Translations under genes and position numbers: made by a program
Shown: positions 44,743 through 54,677 of the stretch, piece by piece
Layout of the letters: each line of letters starts with the position of its first letter
How positions within the stretch are numbered: position 1 is the first letter of the stretch
Notes under the pieces: generated by a model
The model's input: only the letters and a program-made list of their open reading frames with translations
What the model was told of the DNA's origin: nothing
Database searches by the model: none
NCBI GenBank assembly: GCA_964036665.1
Contig: OZ038526.1
Coordinates: 6,076,001 to 6,140,000 of the forward strand
Length of the DNA: 64,000 nt
DNA from: Gordius sp. MW1
Taxonomy: Eukaryota > Nematomorpha > Gordioida > Gordea > Gordiidae
Reading direction: 5' to 3'

Positions 44743-46597
44743 ACTCGGGCCTTCGGTCCTCGTGGGAAGGGGGAGAAGGGAAGGGAAGAGGGGAAGGGAA
44801 GGGGGGACGACTCATCTGTACTTCGTATAAATGTATCATATTTGCTATGCAATTTATGGGCGAGAAAGGTGGGAAGGGGCGAGAATGCCTATAGGGGGTA
44901 TTAAATGCCTAATGATTAATTAATTATTTATACAAATTTTCCATTATAGGCAAAATGTAATATAGGCAAAATGTAATATAGGCAAGGGTTAGGGTTAGAT
45001 TTAGTGTTTGCTTCTAGTTGCGTATTACATTAGTTTTTATGGCCTTTAGTGATTATGGGTCTAACAAACATTATATTATAAAACAACACAATGTTAAGAA
45101 TTTGCAGAATTGTTGGGAGAAATTTTTTGTTGAATTTGAACAATTTTTAATTAAAAAAATCAAAATTTGGCCAATGGTCACTTTTTCTCTATTGGTCAGT
45201 ACCAACAGATACTCTATAAGTCAATGATAGCCAAAAAAAACGGGAAAAAAAATTTTTGATGCTCACTTTGGCCAATAGTCATTTTTTTCCATTGGTCAGC
45301 AGCCAGCACACGGTAAAAGTGGATATAAATTCATAAGAGTAAAAAAAACGAAAAAAAAATTTTCGAATCACATTTTGGCCAATGGTCATTTTTTCCATTG
45401 GTCAGCAGCCAGGACACGGTAAAAGTGGATATAAATTCATAATAGTCAAAAAAAACGAAAAAAAATTTTCGAATCACATTTTGGCCAATGGTCATTTTAT
45501 TCCATTGGTCAGCAGCCAGCGGACGGCCAAAAAGTCATAATAGCAATGGTAGTAACAGGAACAATTATAATAGTCAAAAAAAAAACGAAAAAAATAATTT
45601 CGATTCACATTTTGGCCAATGGTCATTTTTTCCATCGGTCAGGAGCCAGCGGACGGCCAAAAAGTCATAATAGCAATGGTAGTAACAGGAACAATCATAA
45701 TAGTCAAAAAAAACGAAAAAAATAATTTCGATTCACATTTTGGTCAATGGTCATTTTTTTCATTGGTCAGCAGCCAACGGACGGCCAAAAAGTCTTATTA
45801 TCAATGATAGTAACAAGAACAATCAGAAGAGTCAAAAAAACTCCGGGATTCTAACCCAAAAACTAGTTATATTGGATAGCAATTAGAAGTAAACAACTTT
45901 TATTTATGTCTATTATATAACATTGGTCAGCAGCCAGCGGACGGCCAAAAAGTCATAATAGCAATGGTAGAAACAGGAAAATCATAATAATCAAAAAAAA
46001 CGAAAAAAATAATTTCGATTCACATTTTGGCCAATGGTCATTTTTTTCATTGGTCAGCAGCCAGCGGACGGCCAAAAATTCTTATTATCAATGATAGTAA
46101 CAAGAACAATCATAAGAGTCAAAAAAAACTCCGGGATTCTAACCCCAAAACTAGTTAAATTGCATAGCAATTAAAAGTAAACAACTTTTATTTATGTTTA
46201 TTATATAACTAGTTAAATTGCATAGCATTAAAAGTAAACAACTTTTATCTATGTTTATTATATAACAAAACCTAGTTAAATTGCATAGCAATTAAAAGTA
46301 AACAACTTTTATTTATGTTTATTATATAACTAGTTAAATTGCATAGCAATTAAAAGTAAACAACTTTTATTTATGTTTATTATATAATAGATAATTTAAC
46401 AAATCTTATATATAACACACCGAGGGAGATAGAGATGAGGGGTGGGGCACCTCTTATGCATGAGATAGAGATGAGGGGTGGGGCACCTCTTTCTCATGCA
46501 TTAATTTAAAAAAGCGATAACCTAATATACCCAATGCAAATAGATAGGGAGGACAACGGACAACCAAAAACGAGCCCATAAATTGCATAGCAATTAA
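44743..46597 (-). mobile_element. Helentron-like element, copy G (inverted)
   Basis: Lies in reverse. The terminal hairpin is at 44745-44765, the inverse repeat at 44845-44865, GGTTAGGGTTAG at 44985, the conserved 47-codon frame on the plus strand (45018 onward), the core array at about 45160-46140, the TTTATTTATGTTTATTATAT blocks at 46180-46390, and the 5' end CAATTAA at 46597. The 3' module is the B/C/D type. The GTCC microsatellite is almost absent. Confidence 0.7.
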
Positions 46598-46841
46598 TTA
46601 ACCTTGCATAAAGTTTCAATTATCATAAATGGTTTTATGCAACTTCAAGTGCTACTAGTTAAATTTTAACGGCGCCTTACTTGTCGGAAGAAACAAAAGC
46701 TTTTTGATGAGACTGATATTTTTAACATGATTTATATTGAACATTTTCAACATATTAATGATTGTTTTAGTTTTGACAAAAAATGTTTAAAAAGCCGCGG
46801 AATATATAAAAATATTTTTGGGAAGGGTGTAGGCTAGGCCT

Positions 46842-47239
46842 GTGCTTTACAAAAAATCAGCGGGGCGAACTCGGACTTATAATTTTATTTTAACGGTCCC
46901 GGAAAGGGACAATTTTCGGTTCTGGGGGGGGCAAATTAAGCCCAATAGGCCCATGCACGTGTTTAGTTCAAAAAATGGCCCAAATTAGCACCAGAAAAAT
47001 TGGAAGGAGCTTTAAATTTGCGTCCATGACGATATTATTATTGCATTCTTCACCAAACCCATAGTAGATATTGAATTTGTATATTTTAATTCGTTTTTAT
47101 CTAATCGTAATTCTTTGACACAAAATTTACCCCCCCCCCCCCTTAACTAGATAGTCCTGCCCCGCCACTACTGCGTATTTTAGAGTTTTTGTTTAATTCT
47201 ATTATTTATCAAATTTTTTAAACTGGCTACGCCCCTATA
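46842..47239. mobile_element. Right half of the 17374-type hAT family
   Basis: Follows 17705-17890: CAGCGGGGCGAACT, GGACAATTTTCGGTTCTGG, AAGCCCAATAGGC, GTGTTTAGTT and AGAAAAATTGGAAGGAGCTT. It then has a C-run and ends ACTGGCTACGCCCCTATAAT. The left half is missing. Confidence 0.6.
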
Positions 47240-47530
47240 ATTGCCAGATATAGATTGACACATTTAATTATAGTTTTGACAAAAATAAGAAATGCCATTA
47301 AACAAATATTTAAAGGCAAAATTATTAGCACTCCCTGATATAATCATCATCTGAAAGATTTTATGGCGTTATTAGATTGTTATAGAAACCACATGGTACG
47401 AGTGAATATTTCATTATTATTGATGACATATGTAATTAATTGCATAGCACATATTAAAACGTTATAAAAAAACCAATGAAAGTAGTTTTGTTAATGATAA
47501 GATTTTCGAGGTTTCAATAAATTGCATGTA

Positions 47531-47552
47531 TTAATTGCTATGCAATTTATGG
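47531..47552 (+). mobile_element. Solo Helentron-like 5' terminus
   Basis: TTAATTGCTATGCAATTTAT alone, followed by unrelated sequence. A half copy, ATTGCATAGCA, lies about 100 bases upstream. Confidence 0.45.
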
Positions 47553-47747
47553 ATATAATTTTACAATCTATTTTTTTTGCCCTAAAATATTATTTACTAT
47601 CAACCTTGTGCTCATATAAATGTATTGCAAAATCACCACAGGATAATTAGTGGATTTGAATGCACCAGACAATCCTGTTTTAAAGGTGATTTAAATGGCA
47701 AAACAGATGCATAATTTGATTTACGGTTTGAGATTTTCAGAAAGTGT

Positions 47748-50088
47748 TAGTGATGCGGAAAAACCGAGAAAAATCTCGGTCTCGAGACGAGAATTTGAAA
47801 AATGGAGTCGAGATCGAGACGAGAATTTTGAGGTCGAGACGAGACGATACGAGATTTTCTCGGCGATATCTCGACTTTTTATTGATCGTTAGATTTTAGT
47901 AAATTATTGTGTATTTTAATTTACATTTAAGATATTAAGTGTAAATCAATATGTATGGAATATATTTGATATTAAAAAAATTCCTAAGTGTAGTAAATAT
48001 TATATATTTTTGCAAAAAAATTAAAATTTGGCAATCATTTACCTAAGTATGGTTGATTTTTGTCATACATTTAAATACGTACTCTTTTATAAAGTTAGTT
48101 TCCAATAATGGTAGTTTAGGATTGATAAAATGCGAGGGTGGAAATGGGTTTAGATATTTTGGTCGTCCAGCGACCATTATCAATAAAAAAAAAGAGGAAA
48201 AAAAACTTTTTTTTTCTCTTTTTTCTCTCTCTTTTTTATTGATAATGGTCGCTGGACGACCGAAATATCTAAACCCATTTCCACCCTCGCATTTTATCAA
48301 TCCTAAACTACCATTATTGGAAACTAACTTTATAAATTATAATGGATTGATAGTACATAAATACATTTACGTACTCTTTAATTTAAAGTTTAAAACCTTA
48401 TGTTCTTAATTTTATAATAATGCTGCTTTTATTGTTGTTTTTACAACGTTTTAATTTGTGCAACTAGTTATCAATTCTTTAAATAATAATAACATCATTA
48501 AATGTCACTCGCACTTTGTGGTTTATAGCGCTATAGTAAACATGCAATAAACACTATGGGCTATAATTGATGATGGTTATATTAATGGATTTAAACATTT
48601 GCCTTAAATAGTTAAGGTCTACTTTGAAGCATTAGCAAAGGTTAATAAAGGGTCTCATTTTGCTCAATTATGCAACTAAATCAACTATAAGCGAACTTAT
48701 TGTCGTATCTCTATCTACGTGAAATTGCACCTGCCTTACGAGGAAAAGTTAATTATTGATTGATGTGGGTATTTAAAGTTGGGGAATAGGTAGGATCGAA
48801 TAAGGCCAACCAATATAGCTAAAGAGAGAAATGCTCTAGGTGGAGTAGCTGTTTAAATTAAAAGAAGGGAATGTTTTAGCGGGGGCAAATGGCAAGATTA
48901 ATGGGCCTAGTTAAGGATGGGAATGTTTCATTTGGGTTGAAGGCATAGTTAAGGATGGGAATGTTTCATTTGGGTTGACCATTAAGATCAACGTACTGAG
49001 AAATGGGTTGGATGGATAGTTTAATATAGGGGTATGGAAAGTAGGAATGCGTAGGTGTATTAGGTAGGTGTATTAGCATTAAGATTAATGGGCTAGGAAA
49101 TGAGTTCGGATGAGTTTAAAATAAGGTCGGGGTTGATTTACTGTTATTCCCTTTCTTGTAAGTTAGAAAATAAACAAATGGGACAACGAACCCAGAAGGT
49201 TGAGGAACCTTATAGATATAAAAGCCCAAGTATACAGTGAAAAATCATTATAATTCTTTTCTTTTTCTCCTGAGTAACTCTCCCACTTGGAAGATACGTA
49301 AATATTTTTCCCCTTAACGTTGTTAACCCATACCCCCACGTTGTCTGAATTCTACCCCTAAAACTATATATACGGATATTCCCCGAAAACCTGTTCCGGC
49401 TAAAACGTTACGTGACCTGTATTGATCATAGATTCAATAAAATTCTCATATATTGTCAAGCGTGATATCAATAAAATAAAATCCTCTTTTACGCCTTGTA
49501 TCAACCTAACCGCAGTATAAATAACCATATAAACCCGGACTACTGACGTAACAATTGACCAACGACCTTTCATCGTTTCCCTCAAAACTCCTCAGTTGAC
49601 GACACATCTTCCTCTTCCTTTACCGGACTTAACACTTATAATTTTCGAAGTCCATTTATAGTTGACAGACACAGTGAATTTAATACAATTATTATAATTT
49701 GCTAGAACAATAAAATTTAATTTTTTATATTTCAAATTTATTTATAGTTTTTTTAGTCTGCACTTTTTATAGAAAATGTTATCTTTATGAGTTAATTCAT
49801 ATCTTTATATTGTCAATGAGATGTCGTGTCCCGCTAAATCTTTAAAAAGTTTGTGTATTAAAGTTTTTCGAAAAATATAAAATTTGCCATTTGGATTTTT
49901 GAACACTTATTTATGTTTTTAATAAAACAGGAGTAATTTTTATTCCTAATATATTTTTTTAAAAGTCGAGACGAGAATTCTCGTCGAGACGAGACCGAGA
50001 TTTTTCTAGACCGAGACGAGATTTTCTTAATCGCTCCCGAGACGAGATTTTGTATTCGAGACCGACACGAGACGAGATCGAAACACTA
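47748..50088. mobile_element. hAT-type element, 2.34 kb, with TCTCG-rich ends
   Basis: Left end TAGTGATGCGGAAAAACCGA, then many CGAGACGAGA words to about 47890. The right end mirrors this from about 49965 and finishes GATCGAAACACTA. Flanks GAAAGTGT and GAAAGTAC agree at six of eight positions. The interior has no transposase I could recognise; it includes the palindrome at 48086-48336 and a duplicated 33-bp word (GGATGGGAATGTTTCATTTG, near 48915 and 48955). Related decayed pieces lie at 50550-50660, 50990-51055 and 56815-56905. Confidence 0.55.
48086..48336. repeat. Near-perfect 251-bp palindrome
   Basis: Arms of about 100 bp, beginning TTTATAAAGTTAGTTTCCAA and running through GATTGATAAAATGCGAGGG and GTCGTCCAGCGACCATTATC, are mirrored almost exactly. 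The spacer is purine-rich then pyrimidine-rich. It looks like a foldback MITE. No convincing target duplication could be fixed, because the arm ends are themselves TTATAA-rich. The two opposed ORFs of 85 and 118 codons are by-products. Confidence 0.75.
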
Positions 50089-50549
50089 GAAAGTACAATT
50101 AGTTCAAGCATAACTTTAAACAGGCTCATGATTTAATCTATTAAATCTTTTCGAAAGTGAGAGTTGCTTTTTAAAACAATCGATCGGCAGCCGCAGAAGT
50201 TGGGGCTCAAAAAATCTGTGATAATTTTACCCAAATTTATATAATTTAATTTATTAAACCTCGATTTAAAATATGATCACATCAGTGATGTTGTAATTGT
50301 TGATATCAAAACTCATTTTAAGTCTAAGTGCTCCTATTATAATAATGCTTACAATATAAATATGTAATAAATACATTAAAAAACTATTTGCATCTGCTGA
50401 AATTTAAGTTTTGCTATATATGTGTGTAAATTATCCAATATCGAATGTATTCCATTCATATTAATATACATTCCTAAATGTGAATCACACTAAAAAAATA
50501 CACAACTAAATTTACTATTTTATGAATGGTGAATATAAAAATTTGAAAG

Positions 50550-51055
50550 CCGAGATCTCGCTTTTAAAATCTCATATCGTCTGGTCTTAAACTTGGCTCA
50601 ATTTTTCAAATTCTCGTCTCGGACGAAGCTAAGATTTTTCTCGAACTTAAAACCAAAGCGAGTGTATAATTCGCATATATTTATAAAAATGATAATTAGT
50701 TACACATATTGAAACGTTGTAAAAATGAACAATAAAGGTAATCTTATTATGCTAAGAACATAAGGTTTTAAGTTTTTCAATAAATTGCACGCATATAAAT
50801 TTATATTAAAAATCATCACTTAAAAGAGAAATTACCAAAATTTAAATTTTGCGCAAAATCTCCAAAAAATACTTGGATGTGTAAATTGTCACAAATATTC
50901 TAATCATATTAATTTACATTCAATACCATACAAAATACAAATGCACAATAAAATTTATCATAATTTGATGATTAATAAAAAAAATTAACGGGATCTCAAT
51001 AAATATCGAAATTCTCGTCTGACGAGACCTCCGGAATTTCACCGGCTCTTAAACC
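50550..51055. repeat. Decayed TCTCG-rich fragments
   Basis: Two patches, about 50550-50660 (CAAATTCTCGTCTCGGACGA, AAGATTTTTCTCG) and 50990-51055 (GAAATTCTCGTCTGACGAGA), resemble the ends of the element at 47748-50088. The sequence between them is AT-rich and featureless. From 51056 to 51458 nothing is seen except a GC-rich scrap near 51265-51300. Confidence 0.45.
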
Positions 51056-51458
51056 AGGGGTATTTATTTAAAAAGAGTTAATCTAGAGGTTGGGAGGCAT
51101 TTTTATTTTGAAAAAATAAATGCGATATATATTGCGGGATTAGAATAATATAATGGCAGCCCATTTTTTTATAAATATTAATTATATGCTATAACTCCTT
51201 ATAATTGTCTTAGTTAGAGTTGTTAAGGAAACTTTAAGTATTTGGTTCAAGCTTTCGAAACAGGTACGGGTGGGCCAACCTCCAACCGCGGTAGATCTCT
51301 ACAATATCTTGCTCAATAAATTGTATAGGAATCTATTAATTATATTTCAAAACAATTTTTAGAGCGGTATAAAATGTAATGTTTAAAAATGTATATGAAA
51401 CGTTTTTTCCACACATCTACAAATAAATTGTAACAAAATACATATAAAATTTAACAAT

Positions 51459-52775
51459 TCACATGGAGCTTTTTAAAGTAAAACAAATCAGGGCAACATT
51501 GCAGGCAAAAAAGAGTAAACCACTCATCCAGAGGAGCAGGAAGGTGTTGATGCCTTGAAACTCCAACAAGTATGCCAGAAGTAGCCAAAGTCCTTTGGCT
51601 GCACACCAAAGCACTAATAAGAGATTTAAGCTCAAACAACGTAAAAGGCATGGAACTTTGTAGGGTCTTGATGCACAGCTTGGTACAAATTGGTTGGCCA
51701 ATGCTAAAGGAGCATATACCAGTGGCCAAGTGAAATATTGAGAGGTGAACACTTTATTAAAAGATATGAAGAGCAGGGTGGTGCAAAACATGGAACGGCT
51801 AGTCAACATAATAATTTTGGCCCTTTTGTCCAACAAATTGCCTTTGGGTTGTGAAGCTAGGGTGGGAGGTATTATAAAGATTGCTATCAGAGTTGACAAT
51901 ACCAAAATAGGAAAAAAAGTAAGGGTTGACAAGGGAATGGCTGGTATTTGCCACGTATTGGAGCTTTGCAGATAAATAGGGTAAAAATGAGGTGAAAAAT
52001 TATGCCTGGAGTCAGTTCGAGTGAAATGGTAAAAGAGAGAAGCATGGAGGTAGGGCCAGCCAAAGGCTAAAAAACTTAAACCCACAAATGTGCCCAGGGT
52101 TACTAAGGTGGCCAAAGCAAATAACAGATGTGACATGTGTATGCTAAGAATGCTGTAGTACTTTGAGAAATAATTTTTATTAGGGGTTTGAATTAAAGTA
52201 CTGCTGTTATAGGAGCATAAAGCCAAATAGTAACTGGGGGCAAGGATAAGGGGAAATATTCTTAGGTAGATAGCTAGGCCATAAAGAGAACCTGACATTA
52301 TCAAAGCACAAATTTTGTGAGACTCTTGGAATATAAAGTATAAACTCCATGCTAAAATTAGACATAATAAGCTGTCAAAATTTCCTCTAGTAGAAACCCC
52401 TATAATGAGAGGATTAAAAAGCCATAAATATAAAATGGCTTTAGAGTTATTGACTTTGATAAGTGAACTGACCTTTACCAGGGCTATAAATGTCAAAATG
52501 TCACACAAAGAAAAAAGTAATTTACAAATGCCAAATGTGTATGAGGAAATTTGTTCGAGTTTGAATAAATAAGCAATTATTGGTGGGTAACGGTAAGTAG
52601 GATTTACAGTATATAGGTTCAAAAGGCTTTGGGGCTTTGTAAGTGTTGCACCAGCACGAGAAAATACATCATAATCAATGTCAGTATATTTAAGGCTCAT
52701 TATTTTATCTTGGATGACAGAATAAACTATCAATAATACACGAATTAAGAATGCTATGGATCCCAGTAGCAACAT
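51459..52775 (-). CDS. PIGM: GPI mannosyltransferase 1 (PIG-M), single exon
   Basis: PIG-M adds the first mannose to the GPI anchor precursor from dolichol-phosphate-mannose, inside the ER lumen, working with PIG-X. The 438-residue frame (human 423) is uninterrupted, as in vertebrates where the gene is also intronless. Seen: a first hydrophobic segment (residues 2-21), then YTDIDYDVF (30-38) with the DxD-type motif required for catalysis, PTYRYPPIIAYL, NPLIIGVSTRGNFDSLLC, and GLAIYLRIFPLILAPSYYLAL. Later come TDSRHNFSPHFYPIYL and FTSQYFTWPLVYAPLAL (a typical PIG-M block), and many membrane spans. It starts 53 bases after the stop codon of GTF2H5 on the same strand, with a splice-acceptor-like TATTTTTAG between, suggesting an operon. 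The start is the first Met of the frame and gives the expected N-terminus. Confidence 0.95.
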   Translation of the reverse strand: MLLLGSIAFLIRVLLIVYSVIQDKIMSLKYTDIDYDVFSRAGATLTKPQSLLNLYTVNPTYRYPPIIAYLFKLEQISSYTFGICKLLFSLCDILTFIALVKVSSLIKVNNSKAILYLWLFNPLIIGVSTRGNFDSLLCLILAWSLYFIFQESHKICALIMSGSLYGLAIYLRIFPLILAPSYYLALCSYNSSTLIQTPNKNYFSKYYSILSIHMSHLLFALATLVTLGTFVGLSFLAFGWPYLHASLFYHFTRTDSRHNFSPHFYPIYLQSSNTWQIPAIPLSTLTFFPILVLSTLIAIFIIPPTLASQPKGNLLDKRAKIIMLTSRSMFCTTLLFISFNKVFTSQYFTWPLVYAPLALANQFVPSCASRPYKVPCLLRCLSLNLLLVLWCAAKGLWLLLAYLLEFQGINTFLLLWMSGLLFFACNVALICFTLKSSM

Positions 52776-52806
52776 CCTTTTAATGTTCTACACTACTTCA
52801 ATATGG

Positions 52807-52822
52807 CCTAAAAATATTTAAG
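52807..52822 (-). promoter_or_regulatory. Candidate trans-splice acceptor between GTF2H5 and PIGM
   Basis: On the minus strand, TTAAATATTTTTAG is followed by GCC, placing an AG 32 bases before the PIGM start codon and about 20 bases after the GTF2H5 stop. No polyadenylation hexamer was seen in the 53-bp gap. An upstream cis-splice donor is not needed if a spliced leader is added here. Confidence 0.5.
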
Positions 52823-52828
52823 TGTTAT

Positions 52829-53306
52829 CTAATAATCCCCAGATCCAGCAAATGGAAATGCCAGTTTGTCTAATAATTCATCAACTTGGTCTTGCAAGGT
52901 GTCTACAACGTCTGACGATACAAATATATGAGTCTCATCTAAATCCTAATAAATTAAATAAATGGTATATATTTATGATGAATCAACTGGTCAATAAATC
53001 AATACACAAGCTAAAAAGAAAAAAATTTTATTGTGATCATTTCAAAATATTATAAAACAAATATAGCTTTTACTATACCATTAATAAATAACTATATTAA
53101 AGCTTAATATTGTGGTCGTATAGAATAATAGCAAATTATTATATATATCATTAATTTAACTTGAATGATAAATTTTTTCCCAATTTTCATTGTTTCATCA
53201 AGATGTAATAAAAATTGTTTCATTGCAGAATCACTAAATAAATATAAAAGATTGATTTAACAATATTTTACCATTCAACCAACACTCCCTTTATTACGTT
53301 TACCAT
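52829..53306 (-). CDS. GTF2H5: TFIIH subunit 5 (p8/TTDA), 3 exons
   Basis: GTF2H5 is the smallest TFIIH subunit; it steadies the complex and stimulates XPB in nucleotide excision repair and transcription. Exons on the minus strand are 53306-53272 (35 bp), 53233-53161 (73 bp) and 52945-52829 (117 bp), with small GT-AG introns of 38 and 215 bp and matching phases; total 74 aa (human 71). The protein starts MVNVIKGVLVECDSAMKQFL, followed by LHLDE, GKKFIIQ, DLDETHIFV, VVDTLQDQVDELLD and ending AFPFAGSGDY. Each block aligns with human TTDA ([41 protein letters not shown]). No exon is long enough to stand out as an ORF. The stop lies 53 bases before PIGM, on the same strand. Confidence 0.93.
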
Positions 53307-53509
53307 TTTATCAATATTTAGTTAGAATTTGTAGATTGATATAATAAATTGGAATCGTTTTAAAGAGCATAAACGCGAAATTCATCACGTCAAAACAAAA
53401 TTTTTGGCCTAACGAAATTAAATCATGAACTATAATTTCGACAAGTTAAAAAGATTTGAATTATAACCATCTCATCTAACTCAAGTACATCAATAGACTT
53501 AGAGTCAGG

Positions 53510-53674
53510 CATGGGCGTAGCCAGGGGGGGGGGCAGGGAGTGGCGGCTGCCCCCTCTAAATCCAAAAATTTGTTAAATTTATTAAAATTATGGCAAAAAT
53601 TTCAAAAAATGTTCATTTTGCCCCTCCCTAAATCATTTTTGCCCCCTCTAATTCTAATGCTGGCTACGCCCATG
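53510..53674. mobile_element. CGTAGCC-family MITE, 165 bp, best-preserved copy
   Basis: Ends CATGGGCGTAGCCAGG and CTGGCTACGCCCATG, flanked by a perfect 8-bp target duplication GAGTCAGG (53502-53509 and 53675-53682). No coding capacity. The 8-bp duplication and ends place it with hAT. Confidence 0.85.
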
Positions 53675-53914
53675 GAGTCAGGATTTAAATTATAATCAAC
53701 CTTGCCTAATTTTTTTATTATAGGAATCGACGGGATTTCTAGGATGTTTTTATTTCTTTCAGCCAGATGGGGCTATAAAAATCGTAGAAAGGAAGGGATG
53801 AATCGGGGTCAAAATAGCAGAATGATAAAAAATTAGCAGAAAAATATTTTGTTAGACTATCAATATATTAGAATTAAATCTCAAATGGGGAGGGAATTTG
53901 ATGTGCAAATAACC

Positions 53915-54165
53915 CTAACACTAACCCTAACCTAAAACGCCAACCTAAAACACTAACCCTAACCCTCCTGAAAAATCTTGATCTTGATGAGTTCTGACCA
54001 ATCTTGATCAGTTCTGACCAATTCATTCAGTTGCAATTGACCAAAAAGCAAATAACAAATAAATGTCTACGAAAATGCATTTGTCGATTAAAATGTGTGC
54101 ATCTAATCCTAACCCAAACCCTAACCTAAAACCCCGACCTAAAACACTAACCCTAACGTTTTCGT
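53915..54165. repeat. Telomere-like CCCTAA words, interstitial and degenerate
   Basis: Short runs such as CTAACCCTAACCTAAAAC, CACTAACCCTAACCC and CCAAACCCTAACC occur in two clusters separated by a unique stretch with GTTCTGACCAAT words. They are not a continuous TTAGGG array. Confidence 0.6.
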
Positions 54166-54339
54166 CTCTGTAAACCCCTCTCAAGGAGCATTTTCGTTAA
54201 ATATTCATACATTCATAGACATTCATAGATATTTGGTCAGTTAAACTTTGGTCGAATGCACCGATACGGACCAATTTGGCTGTTTTTTTTTCTGCGAATT
54301 TGACCCGGTCCCGAAGGGATACTACAAACACCTGGTATG

Positions 54340-54585
54340 GGAACCGGTCAAAGGAGCTCATCAGAACTCATCAGAAAAGGAGCACACTGCTCAGGATGAA
54401 TTTAACAAATTGTCTTAGCACAAAACATTTTATATTAACATGTCCTAGTGATATCATAACAAGTAAATATATGGGTTAGGGTAAGTATTAGGGCCAGGGT
54501 AAGGGTTAAGGTTAGGGTTTGGGTTATAATAACAAAGTGTGCTCCTTTTCTGATGAGCTCTGATGTGCTCCTTTGACCCCCACTC
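54340..54585. mobile_element. MITE, 246 bp, with internal TTAGGG-like words
   Basis: The left end GGAACCGGTCAAAGGAGC continues CATCAGAAAAGGAGCACA; the right end is TGTGCTCCTTTTCTGATGAG through GTGCTCCTTTGACC. CCTGGTATG flanks it on both sides (54331-54339 and 54586-54594). The interior holds GGGTTAGGGTAAG and AAGGTTAGGGTTTGGG. A second copy starts at 63812 and runs off the window. Confidence 0.7.
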
Positions 54586-54677
54586 CCTGGTATGATAGAC
54601 GCCGATCTTGAGGCGCAGCTGAATACGAAGATAAGTATATCAGCGATAGCATGGTTTATCAACATGTAGACGTGACG

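Noticed and set aside
48043-48409. Opposed 85- and 118-codon ORFs with nearly identical peptides
   Set aside because: They are the two strands of the palindrome at 48086-48336.
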